Source: a virus. From it: a stretch of DNA of 35,551 bases. A program made the translations under genes and the position numbers. The notes below the pieces were generated by a model. The model saw only the letters and a program-made list of their open reading frames with translations, was not told the DNA's origin and did no database searches. The stretch is from the IMG/VR virus record IMGVR_UViG_3300023184_000316, positions 1 to 35,551 of that record. One strand, given 5' to 3'. This document shows, piece after piece, positions 22,931 to 31,169 of this stretch; the first letter of the stretch is position 1, and every line of letters starts with the position of its first letter.

Positions 22931-23464
22931 TTACGCCTCTTTACGCGGCCTTCCGGGCTTGCGGGTTTCCATCAGCATCGCCATCTGCTCTTTGAGTTCG
23001 TTCAACTCGCGGCGCGTGGTTTCCAGCTCGGTGGTATTCGCGGATTGGTTCTTTCTAGTCAGATAAACGCGCGCTCTGTCTCTCAATCCAGCGCCGCCCA
23101 TGCCGATCCGTTGCAGCTGGCTGTCAGACGCCGTTGCTACCTGCTCAACGGTTTGGAATTTGAGGATCTGGAGCTCGGCCATCTGGTGCTTATTAAATCC
23201 CTCGTCATCGTCCGTGTTCCATTGCTCTAGCAGTGTGCCAATAACCGGACCGTCGCCGCTTTGCATTTGGAAATACAGCCATTGGCGCGGGAATCGCTCC
23301 TTGTGATCTTCCCTGACCGGCTGGTCAACAATGTTGGTTTTGTCACCCGGCACAACAATACGCACGAACGGCGTCGGCCGATCTTTGTACGGTTTTTGAT
23401 CGTTGACGTAAAACTCAACATGCAGATGCGAATCAGCGTTGTGAACATCACTGTCTAAAGCCAT
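22931..23464 (-). CDS. Conserved phage protein with C-terminal AT-hook-like tail
   Basis: A 177-residue protein. The N-terminal domain (HLHVEFYVNDQKPYKDRP, PFVRIVVPGDKTNIVDQPV) resembles small phage proteins of unknown function encoded beside head genes; the C-terminus is a coiled coil (ETTRRELNELKEQMAMLME) ending in RKPGRPRKEA, an AT-hook-like basic motif that could touch packaged DNA. I chose the ATG at 23464 (AGGAGAA 5 nt upstream); the frame runs open to 23515 but would overlap the previous gene. Probably a minor head or connector part. Confidence 0.7.
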   Translation of the reverse strand: MALDSDVHNADSHLHVEFYVNDQKPYKDRPTPFVRIVVPGDKTNIVDQPVREDHKERFPRQWLYFQMQSGDGPVIGTLLEQWNTDDDEGFNKHQMAELQILKFQTVEQVATASDSQLQRIGMGGAGLRDRARVYLTRKNQSANTTELETTRRELNELKEQMAMLMETRKPGRPRKEA

Positions 23465-23484
23465 TTTTCTTCTCCTGTGGGGAT

Positions 23485-23850
23485 TTAAGTTCTTGCGCCT
23501 GTCAGGCTGTACCACTTGGTCGCAGATACCGCAAAAAATACACTGCTGAAATTGCTAACAATCGAAGCCGACGTCGTTTGATTGATCGTCGATCCTGTGT
23601 CATACGGATAAACCTTGATCGTGTTAGCGCCGGAATTAGCAATAAATATTGTCGCCCCCATTTGTGTTGGAGGCAACAGCACGCCAGTTCCGGAAGCCGC
23701 GGTATCGACCGAGTTGTAAACACGCGTCAGTTGCAGCGCGTCAGCTCTCGTCGACCCTACCGCGGTCAACCCATCAACGCCATCACCGCAGACGGCAACG
23801 GTCATCAGGGACGTAGCCCCGGCGCCCATTACCCTCGATGGAATGGTCAT
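23485..23850 (-). CDS. Virion protein, paralogue of the next gene upstream
   Basis: A 121-residue beta-rich protein. It starts IPSRVMGAGATSLMTVAVCG and shares with the 119-residue protein upstream (23850-24209) the same line-up: IPSRV, CGDG, AVGST-x-ADALQL, TGV-(L/I)-LPPT, G-x-TIN and a final SAT-x-W. The two are clearly a tandem duplication that has since diverged. A surface or decoration protein is likely from its place in the capsid region and its Thr/Ser/Gly-rich beta nature; no named family. Confidence 0.7.
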   Translation of the reverse strand: MTIPSRVMGAGATSLMTVAVCGDGVDGLTAVGSTRADALQLTRVYNSVDTAASGTGVLLPPTQMGATIFIANSGANTIKVYPYDTGSTINQTTSASIVSNFSSVFFAVSATKWYSLTGART

Positions 23851-24209
23851 TACGCGGTCGTAACCGATGCCCAGGTCGTCGCGCTGGTCGCAAACAGGAT
23901 AACGGTTTTCGCCGTTGCAACAGACAAATTAGACGCAGCCGCATTGATCGTTGAACCTGATTTTGGGTAAACGGTAACCGTCTGGCCGCTGTCGTTGCGA
24001 ATGCCAATCATGGCGCCTACTTCGGTCGGCGGCAGAATAACGCCGGTCGACGCCGAGCTGGTGGTGATTGTGTTCCAAACCGCTGACAGTTGCAGTGCGT
24101 CCGCAATGGTGGAGCCAACGGCCACCAAGCCGGTCGCGCCATCGCCGCAGATGCTGGTAGTCGCAAGACCGGAATTTCCGGATGCCTGAACGCGTGAAGG
24201 GATAGCCAT
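23850..24209 (-). CDS. Virion protein, tandem paralogue
   Basis: A 119-residue protein (IPSRVQASGNSGLATTSICG ...) colinear with the protein downstream at 23485-23850; shared blocks are listed there. Its stop overlaps the paralogue's ATG by one base. Both copies keep open frames and their own starts, so both are probably used, perhaps forming a hetero-oligomer on the capsid. Confidence 0.7.
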   Translation of the reverse strand: MAIPSRVQASGNSGLATTSICGDGATGLVAVGSTIADALQLSAVWNTITTSSASTGVILPPTEVGAMIGIRNDSGQTVTVYPKSGSTINAAASNLSVATAKTVILFATSATTWASVTTA

Positions 24210-24210
24210 T

Positions 24211-25005
24211 TTAAATCCTTTGAGTTAGTGGATAAGACATGGCTTTCGCCATTGCGTGCAATAAACCGGGACCGCAGACCTCAATTACAACATCTTCCTG
24301 CGCAAACTCGCGGGCAAGGTTTTGAAAGTCCCGCACCTGCTGGCACATCCACGGCGCCGCTTTATATTTTGTTTCGTGGATAGTCGCAGTTATTACGTTC
24401 TCGCCGTCGTTTGATTCTTGCTTGTAAACGTGGTGCTCGCCCTCAGAATAGCTGGAATCCATGCCAAACAAGTAGATCTGCCGATAGCCTTTTAGCTTGG
24501 CCAGAATCATCGCCAACATGCCGACCGTTGTAAACCCGCCCATAAGGTGCACAGGGCGCGCTCTTTCGCTCTCCAGATACTCGTAGACCCCTTCGGTCTG
24601 CACGTGCACCAAATTGACGTTAAAGCCGTCCAGGGCGTCAAATATGCAGGGATCGCATTGGCTTGCAACGTAGAACTGAGTTTCTAGCTTGGGATTTTTT
24701 AGAAACCGCACATTCTCCGGCCTGGCGTCCAGCATGACATGTCCATCCGGCACGATGCCGCGGGCAAGCAGCCAGTCATAGGATCCGTTGACAGACCAGA
24801 TTTTAGAACCGTTTTGATGCCGAATCATTAGCTGGTGCACCGACTCATTTAGACTCGGCGCACCGCCAACGATGCAAATGCTGTCCCCGTTCGGCTCCGT
24901 ATCGAAGTCGAACCAGGTCAACTGCCTTTCACAAGACAGTTTCACATTCCCCAGCATTACGCTGGGGAGTGTGTTTCCAACAACATCTAATACGGTTTCG
25001 ACCAT
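24211..25005 (-). CDS. MptE/DUF115-like (6-hydroxymethylpterin pyrophosphokinase-like) protein
   Basis: A 264-residue protein with a Rossmann-like DUF115 pattern: SICIVGGAPSLNESVHQL (nucleotide-binding loop, residues about 42-59), WSVNGSYDWLLARGIVPDGHVMLDARPE (70-97), YVASQCDPCIFDAL and HLMGGFTTVGMLAMILAKL followed by IYLFGMDSSYSE. This superfamily includes MptE pterin enzymes and the Maf-type proteins that add sugars to flagellin. A nucleotide-sugar transfer role on virion proteins is one option, especially as a glycosyltransferase is encoded in the same operon. Why it sits between two capsid-type genes is unclear. Confidence 0.75.
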   Translation of the reverse strand: MVETVLDVVGNTLPSVMLGNVKLSCERQLTWFDFDTEPNGDSICIVGGAPSLNESVHQLMIRHQNGSKIWSVNGSYDWLLARGIVPDGHVMLDARPENVRFLKNPKLETQFYVASQCDPCIFDALDGFNVNLVHVQTEGVYEYLESERARPVHLMGGFTTVGMLAMILAKLKGYRQIYLFGMDSSYSEGEHHVYKQESNDGENVITATIHETKYKAAPWMCQQVRDFQNLAREFAQEDVVIEVCGPGLLHAMAKAMSYPLTQRI

Positions 25006-25007
25006 TA

Positions 25008-25559
25008 TTAAGTGATCTGACCTTGAAGATGCGGGCGGTTGATGGTCACCGTAACCGTTGAAACGGTTGCGGCAATCGTTGCCAGGTTAGCCGAGCGAGC
25101 GCCAAGAAGCTGCAGACCCGCAGAAGCAAGAACCTTAACGCGGCCGGCAGTAGCAGACAGGAACAGCGTCACTTGCGGCGTAACCGCAACTGCCGTTTTC
25201 TTAACCACTGCATTGCCAGCGATTTGATACCAGCCGAACGTGCCAGCCAGGTTGGCCGACATCGCAACCGCGACCGGACAGGCTTGGTTGCCAGTGTTCG
25301 GCACCAAAACCGTCTGGTAGGTCGTCGCGTTGTAGCTCACCAACGAGCCGACCACCGTTGAAGCAACGCCAACCAGCAGGATAAACTCGCCCTCGCCGTA
25401 GGTCGGATCGTCAGCACGCACGATCTTGCCCAGGACGTTAGGCGGCGTCGGAATGACAGAAGTGCTGCCAGTCGAAACGCCGCTGGGCGAAGTCACCCCG
25501 GTGTCGATGTTTGCGATCTGCAACAGACCGCTTTGATTTTCTGCAAAAGTATAGGCCAT
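25008..25559 (-). CDS. Head decoration-type protein
   Basis: A 183-residue beta-rich protein (GKIVRADDPTYGEGEFILLVGVAS, GSLVSYNATTYQT, GTFGWYQIAGNAVVKKTAVAV) encoded directly after the major capsid gene. Composition and position match the small decoration or capsid-stabilising proteins of many tailed phages (the DDPT-x-G-x-GEF-(I/V)-(L/Y)L block recurs in them). It shares no visible blocks with the paralogue pair downstream. Confidence 0.65.
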   Translation of the reverse strand: MAYTFAENQSGLLQIANIDTGVTSPSGVSTGSTSVIPTPPNVLGKIVRADDPTYGEGEFILLVGVASTVVGSLVSYNATTYQTVLVPNTGNQACPVAVAMSANLAGTFGWYQIAGNAVVKKTAVAVTPQVTLFLSATAGRVKVLASAGLQLLGARSANLATIAATVSTVTVTINRPHLQGQIT

Positions 25560-25571
25560 TTTATATTCTCC

Positions 25572-26812
25572 TTATGCTATCAGCACGCCGCAAAATTGCG
25601 GTCCGCTGGAGCAAAGATTACCAGCCCACCCAATCAGCTTAACAATCATTCTGTTACTTTCAGCCTTTCGGCTTACTGACCATCTTTCGATGGCGGGGAA
25701 ACCGCTTCGGATTTCCCTCGCTGGCTTCAATAAAGTTATACCAGTGTTCAGACTATCGCATACACCCTTCGGTGTCCCTCTCACTTAGTCGTTCACGCTG
25801 CTTTCGCTTGCGCCCTGTCGCCCGCTTCCGGGCTTCCAAGTCAATCAGAGAAGGTTTAAAGACGCCATTAATGCAAAGTAGGTTTAGCGTCTTGGTTAAC
25901 GGCTTGCCGTTCGCCGCCGATCGGTACAAAGTTCCTATCTACGTGTGGCCTAAAAAACGCATATTTAGTGTTTAGGAACCACATGTGATTCGCCGTCGCA
26001 GCCGCACCGATACCGCCATCGAGCACAACGTCGGATGCCATGCCCGCGCCGTAGTATTTCAGCGAGGCAAAACCAGCACCAGCCATTGACGAGCCCGAAT
26101 CAGAAATGCGCTGAATGGATTGTAGAGATTGCAGATACAGACGATAGTAGTTATTGTCAGCAACGATCAGATCCGGTTTGTCGGTTCCGCGAATCAGCTG
26201 CACAGCAACCGAATCCATATACTGCTGGATGTTGGATGCCGTAGTAGCCGCGCCGCCGTTCGTCACGCCGGAGTAAGCAACCGACTGCCAGAACGAATAG
26301 CTGGCGCGGTTAATGCCACCATACGTACCGGAGGTCGGAGCATCCGGGACCATCGCTGCAAGCCCGGTGATGTTTTTTCCGCTGTTCCCTGTGCCATCCA
26401 GATAGATGTCGCCGGAAATACGGTTAGCCAGCTGCGCTTCGGCCACGTTCATACGACCGTCGAGCAGGTCGATAATCGCTTCCTTGCCGCTGTTCTGAAT
26501 CATTTCCAGACCGCTGATTGACACCGCCGCAGCATACTGAGTGATACCAAACTGCGCCGCACTGATCGGGCTGTTTTGGCTGACGTTCAGCACTTCATAG
26601 CCACTGTAGCTATTCGTGTTGTTCGTCGTGCTGTCGTTGTACATTACCTCTTGGAGTATGAGATTCCCCCCACTGAAGGTCTTCACATTCCCGCGCTCTT
26701 TCAACCGGCGCAGAAGCGCGTTGTTGTTTGTTACGTTGTCGGCCAGCTCACCGCTACGACTTTGTATGTTGGTCGCAATGATGTCGCTGATCGAGCTGTT
26801 GGCGAATGCCAT
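25572..26812 (-). CDS. Major capsid protein, gene split by a group I intron
   Basis: Coding parts are 25886-26812 (309 codons) and 25572-25646 (25 codons with stop); joined, they encode 333 residues. The product forms the head shell. Exon 1 has the usual helical start (SISDIIATNIQSRSGELAD) and ends in the block FVPIGGERQAVNQDA. In unspliced RNA the frame runs five codons further (KPTLH) and stops. The expected continuation, IVKLIGWAGNLCSSGPQF and so on, is found 239 nt downstream in exon 2. The junction leaves exon 1 complete after GCT and starts exon 2 at ATT, so the frame is kept without extra residues. The identity rests on operon position (portal, scaffold, capsid, decoration) and on the conserved C-terminal block. 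The unspliced message would make a truncated 314-residue protein. Confidence 0.9.
25647..25885 (-). ncRNA. Group I self-splicing intron (239 nt, no ORF)
   Basis: Read on the minus strand, the core can be drawn in full. P1: exon AGACGCU (25892-25886) with guide GGCGUCU (25866-25860), a U.G pair at the splice site. P3: CCUUCUC (25854-25848) with GAGAGGG (25782-25776). P4: CUUG/CAGG (25840-25837, 25817-25814). P5: GCCCG-GAAG-CGGGC. P6: GCGC/GCGU enclosing GC-GAAA-GC. P7: GACUA (25790-25786) with UAGUC (25755-25751), inside a typical AUAGUCUGAAC-like S element. P8: ACACC-GAAG-GGUGU. Then 3' hairpins, including CCAUC-GAAA-GAUGG and AGCC-GAAA-GGCU. The last base is G (25647). The four bases upstream of the guide can pair with the 3' exon AUUG as P10. 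No homing endonuclease is encoded within. Subgroup is not assigned. Confidence 0.9.
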
Positions 26813-26836
26813 TTTTTAAGCTCCTTAATAAATTAA

Positions 26837-27844
26837 TCAGAGCCGGTCGCTCATGCTGTCAAATTGCTCTGCCAGCAAAGCTCGGCGATCATTTGCTTTG
26901 GTATTCGTCACGGTTCCGGGTGTGGATCCTCGCACGCTCACCGCTGCCGCCCGCGCCGATTTAGCAGCTTTATTTGCTGCTGCTCTTTTTGCCGTGTCTA
27001 GCTCAGCTTGTTTGCTGGCCTGGACACTTTCAAAAAGGTTCGGATCTAAGCGTAGTGCTTTCTGATACGCGTCGTCTAAGTCGCTGGCCACACCACTCTG
27101 TAGGAGTTGGATTATTACCGGTCGCGCTTCTTCAAAATACTCGGCCTTTTGGCTGAAACTGTTGATCTCACCCAAAAGCGCCTGATTCTGCTGCTGTTCC
27201 TGTGCCTGCTTCCATCCCTGCATTTCGCCACGAACGGAATTCAGTTCGTTTTGCAGTGCGTAAATGGTCGGATCAGTCGGCGCCAGTTGTGGCTGGTCGC
27301 CCATATCGGATAAATTTACTCCGTAAGATTGTGCAAGTCTAGCAAAATATTGACGTTTTTCCTGCGGATTACTGTAGCGCAGTGCGTGGTCGGCTTCCAT
27401 AAGAGCCTTGACCGCGCCCGGCGCGTCGATGCCCAGCCCTTGAATCGTGTTCATGTAAGGGTTGAGCACCTCCTGCATCTGGTCGGCAAATTGAGCCTTA
27501 CTGATAAGCGGCTCGACACCGGCTTTCATCTCGTTTTCGCGCTGCCAGGCATACTCCTGAATGCGCGCTGGGGCGGTTTTCCAGTCCTCGTGGTAATCTT
27601 TTTTCCAGCTGGCCGGGGGGCGCTTCCACAGCGGTTCCTCGGCCGGCTCGGTGGGCTCTGCTTTTGCCTGCGGTGCTGACGGCTTGGCATACTTGCCAGC
27701 CTCATCCCGCGGCTTTTCAGCCCTTGCCGGTTCAGCCCTTGCCGGTTCCGGCGCGGCCTCTGCGACTTCATCAAACTGCTGGGAAAGCATCTCACGGCGG
27801 CTGTCGGCGTTATCTACTGGCACAATCTCATTTAGATCAGACAT
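26837..27844 (-). CDS. Scaffolding protein
   Basis: A 335-residue, highly charged and helical protein encoded directly before the major capsid gene, the usual place for a scaffold that shapes the prohead and leaves before DNA packaging. An acidic, Pro/Ala/Glu-rich N-terminal part (30-75, with a repeated ARAEPARAEKP run) leads to PPASWKKDYHEDWKTAPARIQ, a motif common in phage scaffolds, then coiled-coil (200-260) and a basic C-terminal part (KRAAANKAAKSARAAA) that could bind the coat. No protease domain is visible. Confidence 0.82.
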   Translation of the reverse strand: MSDLNEIVPVDNADSRREMLSQQFDEVAEAAPEPARAEPARAEKPRDEAGKYAKPSAPQAKAEPTEPAEEPLWKRPPASWKKDYHEDWKTAPARIQEYAWQRENEMKAGVEPLISKAQFADQMQEVLNPYMNTIQGLGIDAPGAVKALMEADHALRYSNPQEKRQYFARLAQSYGVNLSDMGDQPQLAPTDPTIYALQNELNSVRGEMQGWKQAQEQQQNQALLGEINSFSQKAEYFEEARPVIIQLLQSGVASDLDDAYQKALRLDPNLFESVQASKQAELDTAKRAAANKAAKSARAAAVSVRGSTPGTVTNTKANDRRALLAEQFDSMSDRL

Positions 27845-27863
27845 TTTTTGCTCCCTGTGGGGG

Positions 27864-28193
27864 TTATCTACGGATAAAACGAATATCGTCGCGCAGCTTG
27901 GCCAGCACGCGGTTAGCCTGGTCGTGCGTCATGTTGGCCACTTGAGCCCTCAAAACCTCTCGGCGCGTGTCTTTTCCTTGCGTTGGCTTGGTTTCCATCT
28001 TTTCGTTGCCGATCTCGATGCAGTTGTGCTGCCGGAGATGCGCCCGGTGCTGGCTGCGGCTGGTGATCATGCTGCCGTCGGCCATGCTTTGATAAGGCTG
28101 GATGTCCGGCATGATGCCTGGCGCCACCGGCTCGGCGTAATAATCTGACTTCTCGACCAGCTGGCCGTCGATCTGGATGTAGGTTTTTCTCAT
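27864..28193 (-). CDS. Conserved head-module protein, unknown function
   Basis: A 109-residue protein with the blocks YIQIDGQLVEKSDYYAEP, IMPDIQPYQSMADGSMI and SRSQHRAHLRQHNCIEIGNE, which recur in short-tailed phage genomes between portal and scaffold. The C-terminal helix is charged (REVLRAQVANMTHDQANRVL). The R-x-x-HR-x-HLR-x-H patch could bind metal or DNA; its role is not known to me. ATGA overlap with the gene upstream. Confidence 0.7.
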   Translation of the reverse strand: MRKTYIQIDGQLVEKSDYYAEPVAPGIMPDIQPYQSMADGSMITSRSQHRAHLRQHNCIEIGNEKMETKPTQGKDTRREVLRAQVANMTHDQANRVLAKLRDDIRFIRR

Positions 28194-28534
28194 ATCAGCG
28201 CCAAAACGTCCTCATCATCTAATTCAATGTGCAGATCCCGGATCCGCTGCACCCTGTCCAAATCGGCCAGCATCCGGTCGTAATCTATTGCCGGTTCAGT
28301 GCTGGCCATCTTTTCCATAAACGGCTCGGCAATCTCTGCCGCCGCTTCCGGCCTGCCTTCTACTATTCGCTCAAACGCATAAACAATCTCGGCCTTGCGT
28401 CGCGCTGCGTCGGCCACTTCTTTTGCAAACTTCTTTTTAAGATAGTCGCCGTCGTGCGTGTCAAATTCGACAATCTGGCTTACATAGTCCCATGTCGCAT
28501 CGTCCCAGGTGCCTGTGTCCCAGCCGCCGTTCAC
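28190..28534 (-). CDS. Small head-module protein, unknown function
   Basis: A 114-residue protein: a short N-terminal W-rich stretch (GWDTGTWDDATWDY) and a long acidic helical body (KKKFAKEVADAARRKAEIVYAFERIVEGRPEA ... split by loops). Encoded between portal and the 109-residue protein with ATGA overlaps on both sides. No family recognised. Confidence 0.65.
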   Translation of the reverse strand: MNGGWDTGTWDDATWDYVSQIVEFDTHDGDYLKKKFAKEVADAARRKAEIVYAFERIVEGRPEAAAEIAEPFMEKMASTEPAIDYDRMLADLDRVQRIRDLHIELDDEDVLALI

Positions 28535-30882
28535 TGTGCAATCTCAACCCCAACAGCGCGCCCATCAGGACCGCGCACAATGCGTTTAGGCGCCATCAGT
28601 GCCGACAGCGCCTGCTTTACCTGTTGCAGCGATTCGTCGTGCTTGTTGGCCATGTCAGCGTGCAGGACGGTCACTTGGTTGAGCGCATTAGACACCCCGG
28701 CGCCCAGCTCCTGCGCCACCCGGTCAGACGCTGCCTGCGCTGCTTCTGCGGTTTGCAGATCTACACCTGGATTCGCCCCTATGCGCGCAACCATGATTTT
28801 GGTCGCTGCCTCGAGCTCTGACTTCCAGCGGTTGAAGTCATCAACAGATTTAACCTCTTGCGCTTTCATTTCCATTTCGTGGCGCATTTTCTGATCGTCG
28901 ATCTGCGCCTGCATCTGCGCCAGCTGCATCTCGCCCTCGATCTTCGCCTGTGCAATCTGACTGTCGAGCTGTGCTTTCATTTGCGCCGCTTGCATGTCGG
29001 CCTGCGCCCGCATCTGGTCGGATTGTGCGGTCGCTTGCATCTTGGCCTGCTCCAGCTGCTGGGTAGCCTGAATCTGCATCATTTCAGGGTTCGGCGGTGC
29101 AGGCTGCGGATTAGCCGCGGCTTGCTTCTGTTTCTCTTTCAGTTGGTCGAGCGCAGAATCCAGTGTGCCCTCTATCGGTTTGGCCTGCTTGAATCCGCTG
29201 ATGCCAAACTTCATTACCTCAACCAGCATCGGGATCAGCTCCGGCGATGACTGGCCAACCGGCAACGCCTCGCGCAACAGCCCGCCAAACGCCGTAATAA
29301 ATTCGACCCGGTCCTTCTTGTTTTGCTGCTCATCCAGCTGCACCAGGCTGTCGGAATCGACCTCGATGCGGAAGTTTCGCAACGGGTTGTCCTGCATGAG
29401 CTCGATGGCCTGCGGAATCATGGCCTGATCCTCAGGACTCATCTGGCCGGCCGCGGCGTAGAGCAGGATTGTCTGCGGCTGGAATTTGGTGCAGATAACC
29501 TGCGCTTTTAGCCGGATCAGCTCGCTGGCAAACAGCGCCACCTCCTCCTGCATCGAGCGCAGCCGGAGCCCGGCATATTGGCCTTTGATCTGCTGTGCGG
29601 TCGCGGTTTCGCTTGCTGCGCTCTGGCCTCGAATGATGTCGCTGATGCCGGTAATCTCGTAAATCTGGCCTTTTATGTCCTCACGCGCCCGGTAGCAGTT
29701 GATTAACGCGCTGGCCAGCATGTCGATCGGCAGAATGTCGATACTGCCTTTCAGCCCGCCCTTCTCTGAGAATGCCATCCATTTGTCGACCGGAATCAAC
29801 GTATTGTTGTCGCCCTCGGTCAGCAGCCGTTGCAACGCCGGCTGGCTGGCGTCGTAAACGCCGCGGATCCGCAATGCTTTGACCAATCCATCAATTCTGT
29901 CTGACAGAATATCAAGCTCGTTCGCCTGGTCCTGGTAGATCACAAAATCCGGCACAGGAATCAGGCTGTCGCTGGTGGTGGTGCTGTATAACGGCCGCGC
30001 GCAGGGGAAGAACTGGTCAAGTTCCAGCGGATCGTCACGCTCGTCAATAATCTTCGGACAATTCTTCGACAGCCAGTAAACCTTGCCCGATTCCTTGTCC
30101 CACAGCTCGCAAATCTTCGCCCTCGTGCGCTCTTTCGTGCTCTGTCCATAGGTTGCAAGCGTTTCGGCGCCTGAGTCCAGCGGGATCTGCTTGGCCATCT
30201 TTTCGCCAAAACGCTCGGTCAGCGCATCTCTGGTCATGTAGACCCAACGCCAGACGCAAGTTACTTCTTCCCAAGTGCGCGCGACGCTGTGGCCGAAATC
30301 CTTCCAGTAAACGTAATCAGTCGGGGCGCACTCATACTCGATTTCTTCTTGAGGCTCGGTTTCGCCTGCAGTGTAGTCCTGACTTTCGGGCTTCGGCGCG
30401 CCTTCCGGGGTCTGGCCTTCGGCTGCCTCATTCTCGACATCCTCCGTAACCTGCAACCCGTCCTCCGGTATACCCATCTGCCGCACGTGCGGCTCGTAGC
30501 GCACCCAAGCGGTCCCGCGGCCACCGAGAAACCGGTCCTCGACCGCGTGCTTCATGGTCGACCGGAAATCTGGGTAGTGCTCGATCTCAAAATCCAGTGC
30601 GCGCTCGATCAGCTGGCCAGCCACCCGGCCGACAGGATCATTGTCGCCAAACCGACGCTGTGCGACCGCTTTCGGCAGCTTGGCGTAAACCGCAGGGATC
30701 AGCGTCTGCACGTTGCTCCACAAGATATTAAACTTTGCGGTTTCGTTCGTGTGCTGGCTGCGGTTGTCGTCGCGGTAGCGTTTGACGATCTTCGCGCTGC
30801 GCGCTTCCCACTTCTTGAATTCGTTGTCGTACTGGCTGATGATGTTCAGCCACTTGTCGACGCCGGTGCTGGTTGGTTCCAT
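28531..30882 (-). CDS. Portal protein (P22/podovirus type)
   Basis: A 783-residue portal, the length class of P22-like short-tailed phages. The N-terminal part holds KWEARSAKIVKRYRDDN and NILWSNVQTLIPAVYAKLPK, the standard portal opening; the centre has YVYWKDFGHSVARTWEEV and the stem/crown region around SDIIRGQSAASETATAQQIK (about 415-434), the most conserved portal signature. Residues 560-690 are a long Gln/Ala/Met-rich coiled coil that may form the barrel extending into the head. The dodecameric ring is the DNA gate and docks TerL and then the adaptor. AGGA upstream of the ATG; one-base overlap with the preceding gene. Confidence 0.9.
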   Translation of the reverse strand: MEPTSTGVDKWLNIISQYDNEFKKWEARSAKIVKRYRDDNRSQHTNETAKFNILWSNVQTLIPAVYAKLPKAVAQRRFGDNDPVGRVAGQLIERALDFEIEHYPDFRSTMKHAVEDRFLGGRGTAWVRYEPHVRQMGIPEDGLQVTEDVENEAAEGQTPEGAPKPESQDYTAGETEPQEEIEYECAPTDYVYWKDFGHSVARTWEEVTCVWRWVYMTRDALTERFGEKMAKQIPLDSGAETLATYGQSTKERTRAKICELWDKESGKVYWLSKNCPKIIDERDDPLELDQFFPCARPLYSTTTSDSLIPVPDFVIYQDQANELDILSDRIDGLVKALRIRGVYDASQPALQRLLTEGDNNTLIPVDKWMAFSEKGGLKGSIDILPIDMLASALINCYRAREDIKGQIYEITGISDIIRGQSAASETATAQQIKGQYAGLRLRSMQEEVALFASELIRLKAQVICTKFQPQTILLYAAAGQMSPEDQAMIPQAIELMQDNPLRNFRIEVDSDSLVQLDEQQNKKDRVEFITAFGGLLREALPVGQSSPELIPMLVEVMKFGISGFKQAKPIEGTLDSALDQLKEKQKQAAANPQPAPPNPEMMQIQATQQLEQAKMQATAQSDQMRAQADMQAAQMKAQLDSQIAQAKIEGEMQLAQMQAQIDDQKMRHEMEMKAQEVKSVDDFNRWKSELEAATKIMVARIGANPGVDLQTAEAAQAASDRVAQELGAGVSNALNQVTVLHADMANKHDESLQQVKQALSALMAPKRIVRGPDGRAVGVEIAQ

Positions 30883-31169
30883 TATTTATTCCTGTTCGAT
30901 ATTGCTGCGGCTTTACTCTTGGCATCGGCCTTGCTGCTCGCACCCCACGCTCGCAATGCAAGCGCTAAGCGCGTCGGCTCGCCGTTCTTTTCCATCGGCC
31001 CCGGCATACCGCCCATGCGCGCCAGAAATGACGCACGCCGCGGGTTGTCGCCTGCTTTGACCGGTGGTTTAAGCGTGCCGCCAGTCTCGGCCTTGTAGCT
31101 CGCTCGGCCTGCGGCGTTAAGTCCACCGGCAGGATTCTTTCCTTCTTTACGTGTCCAGGCTGCGCTCAT
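30882..31169 (-). CDS. Small basic head-module protein (DUF6321-like)
   Basis: A 95-residue very basic protein: SAAWTRKEGKNPAGGLNAAGRASYKAE... (opening), then DNPRRASFLARMGGMPGPM and PTRLALALRAWGASSKADAK. The RKEG-x-NP-x-GGLNA-x-GR block and the RR-x-SF-x-ARM block are those of small phage proteins annotated DUF6321, found next to portal genes. Basic, with no hydrophobic core to speak of, so possibly a DNA-associated virion peptide. Confidence 0.7.
   Translation of the reverse strand: MSAAWTRKEGKNPAGGLNAAGRASYKAETGGTLKPPVKAGDNPRRASFLARMGGMPGPMEKNGEPTRLALALRAWGASSKADAKSKAAAISNRNK

Noticed and set aside
22350-23066. 238-codon plus-strand open frame
   Set aside because: Antisense to the adaptor protein gene; Arg/Leu-rich shadow composition.
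25572-25784. 70-codon minus-strand frame beginning MRGTPKGVCDS as an independent gene
   Set aside because: Its first two thirds are intron sequence (P8, P7 and 3' hairpins); only the last 24 codons are coding, as capsid exon 2. There is no ribosome site before the ATG.
25572-25885. Frameshift, assembly error or intein as the cause of the split capsid gene
   Set aside because: A frameshift would not insert 239 nt; an intein would keep the frame open and show protein splicing motifs, whereas here there are stop codons and a complete group I core with base-paired P1, P3, P7 and P8.
30289-31098. 269-codon plus-strand open frame
   Set aside because: Antisense to the portal and the small gene before it; no ribosome site, no known motif.
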